Assembly (NCBI GenBank): GCA_934500705.1
Contig: CAKSTI010000012.1
Coordinates: 26,933 to 90,932, forward strand
Source of the DNA: an uncultured Clostridia bacterium
Lineage (GTDB): Bacteria; Bacillota; Clostridia; UMGS1810
Reading direction: 5' to 3'
DNA length: 64,000 bases
In this document: piece after piece, positions 36,815 through 45,349 of the stretch
Numbering within the stretch: the stretch's first letter is position 1
How the letters are laid out: the number at the start of each line of letters is the position of its first letter
Translations under genes and position numbers: made by a program
Notes under the pieces: generated by a model
The model's database searches: none
What the model was told of the DNA's origin: nothing
The model's input: the letters and a program-made list of their open reading frames with translations, nothing else

Positions 36815-38494
36815 ATGTTTAAAAAATTTTTGACTGTTGCAGGAGTTGCCGCAATGATGTGCTTTGCGTCCGCCGCAAACGCCGGCGTTGCAGACAGTAT
36901 AAGTCTTGATGTTAAAGAAAGTATAGTTACCGTGAACGGTGTGTTGGAAAATGCGCTTAAAAACGAGACGCTCACCATAGAATTTTTAGATAAAAACAGG
37001 ATTGAACAAAGCTATGATGACGCAGTTTTGCTCCCGGATATGTTTTCCTCGGATAATACCGGAGCATACAGCTATAAGACCTATCTCCCCGAAACAGTTT
37101 TTAAGGAGGGCGAAGGAAACGAAAAAGAAATAAAAGTAATTATACGGGGCAAACACCTCACCGAGCCGATTGAGGACGAATTTGTGTTCGTGCGCAAGAG
37201 CTTTGTCGAGGATTTTGAGAGTAAAATGAATACTATGACCGCCTCTCAGCTTAAAACAGCGATTGAAAATAACCGTGCGGTATTCGGTATGAATAACGGT
37301 ATTTACAATTCGCTCGTCGCAAGGGGAGAAAACCTCGGCGAACTGTATTCATTTATGGAAAATTATCCGACGGATTTTTCCGACATAAATGATTTTTCCT
37401 CAAAATTGAGAGACAAGTTTTCGGCGGTTGCGATAAAAGTGTTGGGCAATGCAACAGAGGCACAGCAGTACGTTGACTATCTCAAAGTCGACAACGGTGT
37501 GTATAACGAATATTTTGATACATTGGGAAATAAAGACGATTTTTATTCCCTGCTCGCAAACAAAGCATTTTCGGCATCTGACAGGGCAGCGGCGGAAGAT
37601 ATAGTTTCACAGCAGCTCCTTCTTGCCAAGATTAAAGGTTCATATCACGGCGATGTATCTGAAATTTTAAACAAATATAACAAAGATTATTTTAAACTTG
37701 ACCTCACAAAGTACAACTCAATGGACAGCACATATTCCGTGGATACCAAGCTCGTCGGCAGTGCTGCCGGATACACGGATATGGCAGAGTTCAGGCAAAC
37801 GTTTGAAACGGCGGTTAAATCCACGGACGGCAATTCAAACGGCAGCAACGACGGAGGCGGCAAAGGCGGCAGCCGTGGCAGCGGTTCGGTTTCGGCGCCG
37901 AGCGGAATTTCTCAGCCGCAGAAAACAAACATTTTCGATGACTTAGACGGTTATTCGTGGGCAGAGGAAGCAATTATTTCTTTGTATAAAAGAGGGGTAT
38001 TGAGCGGAGTCGGAGACAATAACTTTGCTCCCGGCGACCGACTGACGAGAGAGCAGTTTATAGCTATGCTTGTCCGCTGTGCCGGCGGCAAAGCTGAACT
38101 TACCGGCGGCTTGGATATTAAATTCAGCGACGTTGAGGAAGGTTCGTGGTACGAACCGTATGTATATGCCGGTATTCGCTGCGGCATAGCGGAAGGTATG
38201 GGCGACGGAATTTTCGGCATTGGCGAATACATAACAAGACAGGATATGGCTGTTATGATGAGCAGATTTTTAAAGTTTATGGGCAGTCCGGAGTTATCGT
38301 ACAACCAGGGCACCGACTTTACAGATACCGGTGACATATCGGATTATGCAAAAATCAGCGTAGGCAGAATGTATAACAGCGGACTCATTCTCGGCGACGG
38401 CAGCGGAAGGTTCAGACCGTTGGATAATGCCGGCAGAGCAGAGGCGGCGGTTATGATTTATCGTACTGTAAATTACGGAGGAACATCAAAATGA
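36815..38494 (+). CDS. S-layer-homology (SLH) surface protein
   Basis: 559 residues from the ATG at 36815 (GAAAGGAG ribosome site); an earlier in-frame start at 36773 lacks one. Signal peptide ends near SAANAG. An Ig-like N-terminal part (~24-135) and a helical middle are followed by a Gly/Ser linker (~338-358) and three SLH domains (~375-425, 434-489, 499-555) with WAEEAI, WYEPYV and TREQF/TRQDM-type motifs. SLH domains bind pyruvylated wall polymers, so the protein is anchored to the wall. It overlaps the next gene by 4 bp. With the neighbouring secreted modules it may form the surface part of the glycan-capture machinery. Confidence 0.88.
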   Translation: MFKKFLTVAGVAAMMCFASAANAGVADSISLDVKESIVTVNGVLENALKNETLTIEFLDKNRIEQSYDDAVLLPDMFSSDNTGAYSYKTYLPETVFKEGEGNEKEIKVIIRGKHLTEPIEDEFVFVRKSFVEDFESKMNTMTASQLKTAIENNRAVFGMNNGIYNSLVARGENLGELYSFMENYPTDFSDINDFSSKLRDKFSAVAIKVLGNATEAQQYVDYLKVDNGVYNEYFDTLGNKDDFYSLLANKAFSASDRAAAEDIVSQQLLLAKIKGSYHGDVSEILNKYNKDYFKLDLTKYNSMDSTYSVDTKLVGSAAGYTDMAEFRQTFETAVKSTDGNSNGSNDGGGKGGSRGSGSVSAPSGISQPQKTNIFDDLDGYSWAEEAIISLYKRGVLSGVGDNNFAPGDRLTREQFIAMLVRCAGGKAELTGGLDIKFSDVEEGSWYEPYVYAGIRCGIAEGMGDGIFGIGEYITRQDMAVMMSRFLKFMGSPELSYNQGTDFTDTGDISDYAKISVGRMYNSGLILGDGSGRFRPLDNAGRAEAAVMIYRTVNYGGTSK

Positions 38495-41100
38495 GAAATT
38501 ATATGGCAAAATTTACGGCAGCGCTTTTAGCATTGACCGTTTTATCCGGCAATACTTTTTTTGCACGGGCGGAGGCGGACGCTTCGGCATCTGCCGAGCA
38601 AGTATATCAGGCAAATTATGACTATTGTGAAAACGAAGTATTGATGCAGCTCGGTATCTTAGCCGATTATCTCGACGGCGAACAGCATACTGACAGTAAT
38701 GTGACGAGAGCGGAATTGGCATATTCCGTGTGCAAGCTGTTTAATTTTCCAATCGCTGCGCCCGACACAGAGTCGTATTCTGACATAAACACGGAGTACT
38801 GGGCATTTAAGGAAATTGAAACCGTAACGGCAAACAGACTTATGAACGGAACAGGGGACGGCAAGTTCTCTCCCGACGATTATGCTACGTACGGGCAAAT
38901 TCTCAAAGTGGTATTGTACGGTATGGGCTATGAGCCTATTATCAAAAATTACGATACCGTACAGGCAGGTTTGCTTGACTCTGCCAAAAAGAGCGGCATC
39001 GGTATCATTAAAAATGCCGGTCTTGACGCCTCCATTGACAACAGTATGCTCGTAGATATTTTGTATAATGCGCTCGGCGCTAAGTGCGTTATGACAGAGC
39101 TTACGGACAAAGAGAACTATTACATATCCAAAAACGACACCGTTATGGGCGTCTTTTGGGATATGGAAAAATACAGCGATGTAATGACGGGTAACCAATA
39201 TACTGCATTTGATGTGCCTTATACTTCTGCCGATAACAGTTATATGTTCGGCACACGCAAGGTAAGATGCGATGATGACAGATTTAATGCGTATCTTGGA
39301 ATGAATGTTGAATACTATATTTCAAACGATAAGAAGTCCGACGAAAAACTCCTGTGCGTTGTTCCTTCATCGAATGACGTTGTCAGCATAGAGTCTATGG
39401 ACTTCCTGGACAAGTGCAAAAACCGTTTGACATATTACGTTGACGGCAATAAAAAGTCACTTCTTTTAGATGATGTTTATACCGTGATATATAACAACAA
39501 GGCAATTTCCTCTTACTCGGACGACTTGTTTGATATTGATTACGGTAATATCCGTTTGGTGGATAACAACGGCAACGGCAAATACGATGTTGCGTTCATC
39601 GAAGACGAAAAATCCTGCGTCGCAGGCAAGGTAAACAACGGTGACCGAATAACAATCGGCGACCACATTGACAAAAAGAATTTGATTGACATACCCCGTG
39701 GCGGAGATGTTTTGTGCAGAATGTCCGACGGTACTCCGGTAGATATTACGGACATAACAACGGGCGATGTGCTTTCGATAAGACAGGACAAGTCCAAATA
39801 TCTGACAGAGATAATTATAAACAGACAGAGTGTTTCGGGCACATTAACATATGTCGGAAACAATAAAGTCGGCATACAGGACACAGAGTATGACGCATTG
39901 CCGTCCGTAACGGAAAAGGTTTCGAGCCTTCTGGACAGCCAGACCGTAATAGCGTACATCGATTATCACGGATACGTAGTGGGCGTTGAACAGGGCGACG
40001 CTGCCAATTTTCAAATCGGATATCTGATTGCGGTAAAATCTACCGGATTGGATAAGGTTTCCGCAAATATTGTGCTGCCGGATAATCAGGTAAAAGCTTA
40101 TGAGTTTTCCAAAAAGGTGACCATTGATGAGGAAAAATTCAATAAAGGCGCATCGGTTCTGAACAAATTGTCCGAAAGACAGCTTATTCGTTTTAAACTT
40201 GACAGTTCAGATAACATATGCCTGATTGATACTTACGTGTTGGGCAACGGCGAAAACGCCAATTCCCTGCATAAAACATATACAAGACAGATGGACAGCG
40301 TAAGACGCTATACAGGCGGCGGTTCGGTCTTTGGCGGCAGAATACCTTACGATACCCGAACAGTGTTTTTCATTGTTCCGGCAAGTGCGTCAACCGATGA
40401 GGAACTCTATACGGCAGTTGACGTGTCCGAAATAAGCCTTGACGTATACTTTACGTGCGAGGCGTATTCATCGGATGAGTATTCAAAGAACACATCGGCT
40501 ATTCTGATATACGGCAGTTACGACGATTGCGTGAAGTTAAGCGCTCAGTCAAAATTCGGAATAGTGTCGTCACACAGAAAAACAGTTGATGCCAACGGCA
40601 ATGATGTAGACAGCCTGGGCATTGAACTCAACGGCACAAAACTCAACGTCACCTGCGGCAATGCAGAACTTGTTAAGGACATAGATGTCGGTGACTATAT
40701 ACAGTTTGTTTGCAACAGCAAAAACGAGATAAGAGTTAAACCTGAGGTGTGTTGGAGCCGCAAAAACGGTATGACCGCAAATCCGTTTTATGACACGGAT
40801 TTGGCAAGCCCGGCGTCAAGAAAGTGCTTTATGTACGGCAGACTGTATTCGATTGACGACAGCATACTGCGTGTCGTAATTGACGAAGGCACGGAAATGA
40901 GCGACGCACAATTTGCTGACTTTAATTTTGTAACAGTCAACGCCACAACCAAATATTACAGCATCGACAGCAAGGATAATATAACAAATTGCGGAATATC
41001 CGATTTAAAACCATTCTTTGAGTACGGCAACGGAGCAAGCAAGATATTTATACATTCAAGCTACGGTGTTGCCAAAAATATTTATATAATTGAGGATTAG
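38491..41100 (+). CDS. Large secreted protein with N-terminal SLH-like repeats, unknown core
   Basis: 869 residues, coupled to the preceding SLH gene by an ATGA overlap. Signal peptide ends around residue 27. Residues ~67-203 hold SLH-like repeats (NVTRAELAYSVCKLF; SDINTEYWAFKEIETV; GTGDGKFSPDD). The remaining ~660 residues are predicted mostly beta, with repeated short segments (GDVLSI, GYLIAV and ADFNFV types), and match no domain I know. No catalytic motif is evident. Because it sits between an SLH anchor and GH141-like enzymes, a wall-attached scaffold or polysaccharide-handling role is plausible but is inference. Confidence 0.75.
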   Translation: MRNYMAKFTAALLALTVLSGNTFFARAEADASASAEQVYQANYDYCENEVLMQLGILADYLDGEQHTDSNVTRAELAYSVCKLFNFPIAAPDTESYSDINTEYWAFKEIETVTANRLMNGTGDGKFSPDDYATYGQILKVVLYGMGYEPIIKNYDTVQAGLLDSAKKSGIGIIKNAGLDASIDNSMLVDILYNALGAKCVMTELTDKENYYISKNDTVMGVFWDMEKYSDVMTGNQYTAFDVPYTSADNSYMFGTRKVRCDDDRFNAYLGMNVEYYISNDKKSDEKLLCVVPSSNDVVSIESMDFLDKCKNRLTYYVDGNKKSLLLDDVYTVIYNNKAISSYSDDLFDIDYGNIRLVDNNGNGKYDVAFIEDEKSCVAGKVNNGDRITIGDHIDKKNLIDIPRGGDVLCRMSDGTPVDITDITTGDVLSIRQDKSKYLTEIIINRQSVSGTLTYVGNNKVGIQDTEYDALPSVTEKVSSLLDSQTVIAYIDYHGYVVGVEQGDAANFQIGYLIAVKSTGLDKVSANIVLPDNQVKAYEFSKKVTIDEEKFNKGASVLNKLSERQLIRFKLDSSDNICLIDTYVLGNGENANSLHKTYTRQMDSVRRYTGGGSVFGGRIPYDTRTVFFIVPASASTDEELYTAVDVSEISLDVYFTCEAYSSDEYSKNTSAILIYGSYDDCVKLSAQSKFGIVSSHRKTVDANGNDVDSLGIELNGTKLNVTCGNAELVKDIDVGDYIQFVCNSKNEIRVKPEVCWSRKNGMTANPFYDTDLASPASRKCFMYGRLYSIDDSILRVVIDEGTEMSDAQFADFNFVTVNATTKYYSIDSKDNITNCGISDLKPFFEYGNGASKIFIHSSYGVAKNIYIIED

Positions 41101-41104
41101 AGCT

Positions 41105-44100
41105 ATGAACAGATTAAAAAGGTTACATATTGTTGGCATTACAGTATTTACAATTCTCGCAAATTGCATCAGCGCTTGTGCGCTCCCGGCAAACGGTGAG
41201 GAGAAGTATTGCAATCAGATGTCTGATTTTACAAAAATCATATATGACAAAGAAGTAAATCTCGACGGCCTTACCTCATTTGAAAAGACCGTGTATGACT
41301 ATGTAATTATGTCTACCAAAGATAATGAGATGATACACAGAAATGCACGCAGGGATATAAGCTATGAAGATGAAACCGTAAAGCCGTTTGTTACCAAAGA
41401 CGCCATTATGGTTCCGATTAAAAGTCTGCAAAGGATTTTTGAATACGAGATAAATGAAAACGATTATTACGATTATGTCGAAGTATCTTTGGACAACAAG
41501 AGTTTAAAAGCGTTTTTTGATAAACCTTATATAATTCTGGACGGCAAGGAGCTTCTCTGTAAGCAGGCTGCGCAAAAAATAGGCAGCGAGATATATTTGA
41601 GCGATGATGTATTGGAAAAAATACTCGGCAAAAAGGTTTTCTCATACAAAGAGCTTGTGCTTATCGGGGGTTCAACGTACAGCATCGTAAAGGATAAATC
41701 ATTGCTCAGCAAGATATACGATAACTACAATAACACCGCCGAACCGATATGTTTTTACATATCGACAAAAAGCGGAGACGATTCAAACGACGGTAAATGC
41801 GACAGCTCGTCCGCAAAGGGCAAAACAGGCCCGGTTAAGACATTTGACAGGGCAAAAGAGATTGTCAGAAAATATACTGCAAAGGAAATGGACAGAGATA
41901 TTATCGTGTACGTTGAGGGCGGAAAGTATATTCTCGATAAGGCGATTAATTTCACCTCCAAGGATTCGGGAAACAACTGGCACAATGTTATTTACAGAAA
42001 CTATAACGACGAAAAAGCCGAGATAATAGGTGCAACTCCGATTTCCGGCTGGAAAAAGTACAATGATAATATTTATTGTGTAAATGTTGGTGACAAAACG
42101 TTTTCAGCGCTGTATGAGGGCGAAACAACAGCCACCGAAGCACGCTGGCCGAATGAGGGCAAGTATGCCTATGCCATAGCGTATACAAGTCCCACGAACA
42201 GCTCGCCGAGCACGCTCAGTTTTCGTTTTGACGATGATTTTCCGAAGATTACAATGAAAGACGATATCACACTGTTAAGGTGGTCGGGCGGTCCGGAAGG
42301 TCATTGGTACTGGAACACAATGCTCCATAATGTCAAGGACATAGATTACACAAACAGAGCACTGACTGTTACAAGCGGATTCGGCGAATATGTATTCGGA
42401 ACGGGAACGGCATATTTTGTAAGAAACAGCTTTGATTTGCTGGACGCTCCGGGAGAGTTTTATCTTGACAGAGACACCGGTATGCTGTATTACTGGCCGA
42501 GGGGTGAGTTTGATGAGTCAAACATATATCTGCCCGACGAAAAGCTTTCCGCAATATTTACGTTTGAGGATTACAAAAACGAGATAAAGCTGAAAAGCGG
42601 TCAGTTTGGTTCACTCCTCACATACACACAGTCGGATATGAAGGCGCACGCGACTAAAAATATCACTTTGGACGGCTTGGACATGATGTATACAGACCAG
42701 TACCAGTCTGCCGTTCGCATAACAAACGGAAGAAACATCAGCATTTTAAACTGCAAGATGAATTGCATCGGTGAGAGCGGTGTGGATATGTACAATTATG
42801 CCGTTGACAACCTTGCATACGGCAACAGCATTTATAATATCGGCTCTGCCGCCGTTAAGATGCAGGATGATAAGAGATACGTTCCCGCCGTTTGCAGAAA
42901 CGATATTATTAACAACCATATGTACGACACAGGTCAGATCAACAGGGGTGTTGGATCAATAATGACATGGGACAGCGGATATAACAGGTTTAACCACAAT
43001 GTTATTCATGATATGGACGGTTCCGGAACACTCATTGCAGCATCCGAGTATTCACTCCCCACATACTGGGCAGACGGACACAAGTATACGCGTGAAGAAA
43101 TAGAAAAATATATGGTTACCGGAAAGTGCAACGAGATAGCCTATAACGATGTTTATTCCACAAACAGGTGGAGGCAGGATTCCGGAGCTATATACACTGG
43201 TAAATGCGCATATAACAAGGTACACGACAACAGTATTCATGATACTTATGCAGCTCTGGAATACAGCTTTGCGTTGTATATTGACGACATGAGCCGCAAC
43301 GCAGATATTTACAACAATATTGTATGGCATATACAGGATCCGACTACATACCCCGATTATTACAAGGGCGGAGAACTCCGCGGTGTGTATGTTTCAAAGG
43401 GTGACAACACTATTATGCACAACAATATTGCCGCCGATTGCTATGTTTCGGATACGTTTACATATCTTTCCGGCGAAGTCGGCAAAACCGACGGTGTCTA
43501 TACCGGTGTAAGCGGATTTACAACCTCGGCGCAGATGTATTCGAGCCGATATCAAAAGTGGTTCAGCAATATATGCTATAACAGCGGTCCGAAGTATATG
43601 GGTATACTGAACTGGACATTCCATAAGATAGGATACTGCGATTACAACATATACTACAACGAGGGTACAGAGGGCGAAGAAAATTATACGCTCAACGGAG
43701 TGACGGGCGCTACCAATTTTAAAGAGTGGAGAGCGCTTGACAATGAGAGCTATGACAGACACACGCTCCTGTCAAATCCTAAGTTTGTTGCACCTGAGGA
43801 ATATGATTACAGGCTCCGCTATGACTCACCGGCATATATGCAGGGGTTTGATGACATTGATTACGAACAGATGGGTTTGCTTAAAGATTTTAAGCACGAT
43901 GCCGGTGGTGACAGCCTTAACACTGTATTTGTAAAAACCGATAAAACTCACTCCGGTGTGGCGAACATAAATATGAAAAGCGGAGAGAAAACAAAACTGC
44001 TTGTGACGGGAAAGGGCAGTAACACCAAGTATGTTGACTTATCCGATGCCGATATTTCGTACACAACTTCCGACGCAAACGTTGCAGAGGTTTTGACGGA

Positions 44101-45337
44101 CGGCACTGTGGTTGCTAAAAACGAGGGAGTATCGGAAGTAACGGTATCCGTTACCAAGAACGGCAAAAGCGCATCAAAGAAAATGTATATCATTGTCGAT
44201 GATGAAGTTGTCGAAATAAGACATAACGGCAAAGTTGACAACGGGGTATTAACCGGCGATGATGTATATGATTTGTCCGATGAAACACTGCTCGTTACAA
44301 AATACGGTCAGTATATTCAGGGAAACAAAAGGGATATTTACTTTAATACAGATGACAAAGACCTCGGAACTCTGACAAACAAAGGAAAAATCAAAATAAA
44401 CGGAAATGGTCAAATGAAAATCAACATTTCGTTGAATACCTCAAAAGGCCGTGTAACCAAAACTATCAATACTCAGGCTTTGGAGTCCGATTTGAACAGG
44501 ACATACTTAAACGACGATATGTATGTACTGACAAAATCCGATAATGAGCTTGTGCTTAACGGAACATATGTAAACGGTAAGGAGGCAAACTTTAAAGATT
44601 TGTCCGTAAATGTCACCGTTGAAAAACCCGAACTGTGCAAGGTTACTTCAAATGAGGGAAATGTAATTCATATAGAGGGACTTAAGACAGGTATTACAAA
44701 TATTAAGTTTGAATTTAATTATGAGGGAGTTATAAGGCAGGTAGACCGCACATTTTTTGTAGCGGACAGACAAATTCTTTCCGCCGATGACTTTGAGGTT
44801 AAGAATTTTGATGCTGACGGAATGATTGAGAGCACAGACGGCGGCGTTATAATTAAGTCGAACGGTAAAAACATATGGAACAATTCCGACCAGGCGACAT
44901 ACGCAGAGTTTAAAAATACGGTGTTGGGCGAAAATGCCGTTATTGTCGGCAAGATTGACATTGTAAACACAACTTCGTCGTCTGACGCAGGTGTAGGATT
45001 GATGATGCGTGCAGGCAACACGGCAGGAGCGTATAACTTTAATATCCGAGGCAGAGCAAACGGATTATCTCACGCAGTATGGAGAAATGCCGAAAAGCCG
45101 AATTGCGGTTACGCCTCTGCAACCAAGCTGGGTACAGCTATGCCTTACCGCTTTGCGCTGTATAAATCCGGCAACAAGATATATGGTTATGTTATGTCGG
45201 AAGCGGGTTGGCGCCTGGTAAGAGAGGAAACCTTTGACAGCGGAAGTGATTTCACACTTGGTCTGTGCGCATATGGCGGTGCCGGAGAAAATGAGTACGT
45301 TGGCGGTAAGATTACCGATTTGTACATTGGATATTAA
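41105..45337 (+). CDS. Secreted GH141-like parallel beta-helix glycosidase, multidomain
   Basis: 1410 residues from the ATG at 41105; an upstream TTG frame start overlaps the previous gene. Signal peptide (~1-27), a stalk-like copper-amine-oxidase-N domain (~96-185), then a right-handed beta-helix (~214-932). The helix starts FYISTKSGDDSNDG, contains GGKYILDKAINF and a GATPISGWK motif, and ends in DYRLRYDSPAY, features shared with GH141 enzymes (characterised members include an alpha-L-fucosidase on rhamnogalacturonan II and a xylanase). Then a Big_2 domain (~952-1035), a second beta domain and a C-terminal concanavalin-like domain (~1221-1410). Acts outside or on the cell. Family call is by pattern; the substrate is not established. 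Confidence 0.78.
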   Translation: MNRLKRLHIVGITVFTILANCISACALPANGEEKYCNQMSDFTKIIYDKEVNLDGLTSFEKTVYDYVIMSTKDNEMIHRNARRDISYEDETVKPFVTKDAIMVPIKSLQRIFEYEINENDYYDYVEVSLDNKSLKAFFDKPYIILDGKELLCKQAAQKIGSEIYLSDDVLEKILGKKVFSYKELVLIGGSTYSIVKDKSLLSKIYDNYNNTAEPICFYISTKSGDDSNDGKCDSSSAKGKTGPVKTFDRAKEIVRKYTAKEMDRDIIVYVEGGKYILDKAINFTSKDSGNNWHNVIYRNYNDEKAEIIGATPISGWKKYNDNIYCVNVGDKTFSALYEGETTATEARWPNEGKYAYAIAYTSPTNSSPSTLSFRFDDDFPKITMKDDITLLRWSGGPEGHWYWNTMLHNVKDIDYTNRALTVTSGFGEYVFGTGTAYFVRNSFDLLDAPGEFYLDRDTGMLYYWPRGEFDESNIYLPDEKLSAIFTFEDYKNEIKLKSGQFGSLLTYTQSDMKAHATKNITLDGLDMMYTDQYQSAVRITNGRNISILNCKMNCIGESGVDMYNYAVDNLAYGNSIYNIGSAAVKMQDDKRYVPAVCRNDIINNHMYDTGQINRGVGSIMTWDSGYNRFNHNVIHDMDGSGTLIAASEYSLPTYWADGHKYTREEIEKYMVTGKCNEIAYNDVYSTNRWRQDSGAIYTGKCAYNKVHDNSIHDTYAALEYSFALYIDDMSRNADIYNNIVWHIQDPTTYPDYYKGGELRGVYVSKGDNTIMHNNIAADCYVSDTFTYLSGEVGKTDGVYTGVSGFTTSAQMYSSRYQKWFSNICYNSGPKYMGILNWTFHKIGYCDYNIYYNEGTEGEENYTLNGVTGATNFKEWRALDNESYDRHTLLSNPKFVAPEEYDYRLRYDSPAYMQGFDDIDYEQMGLLKDFKHDAGGDSLNTVFVKTDKTHSGVANINMKSGEKTKLLVTGKGSNTKYVDLSDADISYTTSDANVAEVLTDGTVVAKNEGVSEVTVSVTKNGKSASKKMYIIVDDEVVEIRHNGKVDNGVLTGDDVYDLSDETLLVTKYGQYIQGNKRDIYFNTDDKDLGTLTNKGKIKINGNGQMKINISLNTSKGRVTKTINTQALESDLNRTYLNDDMYVLTKSDNELVLNGTYVNGKEANFKDLSVNVTVEKPELCKVTSNEGNVIHIEGLKTGITNIKFEFNYEGVIRQVDRTFFVADRQILSADDFEVKNFDADGMIESTDGGVIIKSNGKNIWNNSDQATYAEFKNTVLGENAVIVGKIDIVNTTSSSDAGVGLMMRAGNTAGAYNFNIRGRANGLSHAVWRNAEKPNCGYASATKLGTAMPYRFALYKSGNKIYGYVMSEAGWRLVREETFDSGSDFTLGLCAYGGAGENEYVGGKITDLYIGY

Positions 45338-45349
45338 GGAGGATTTACG

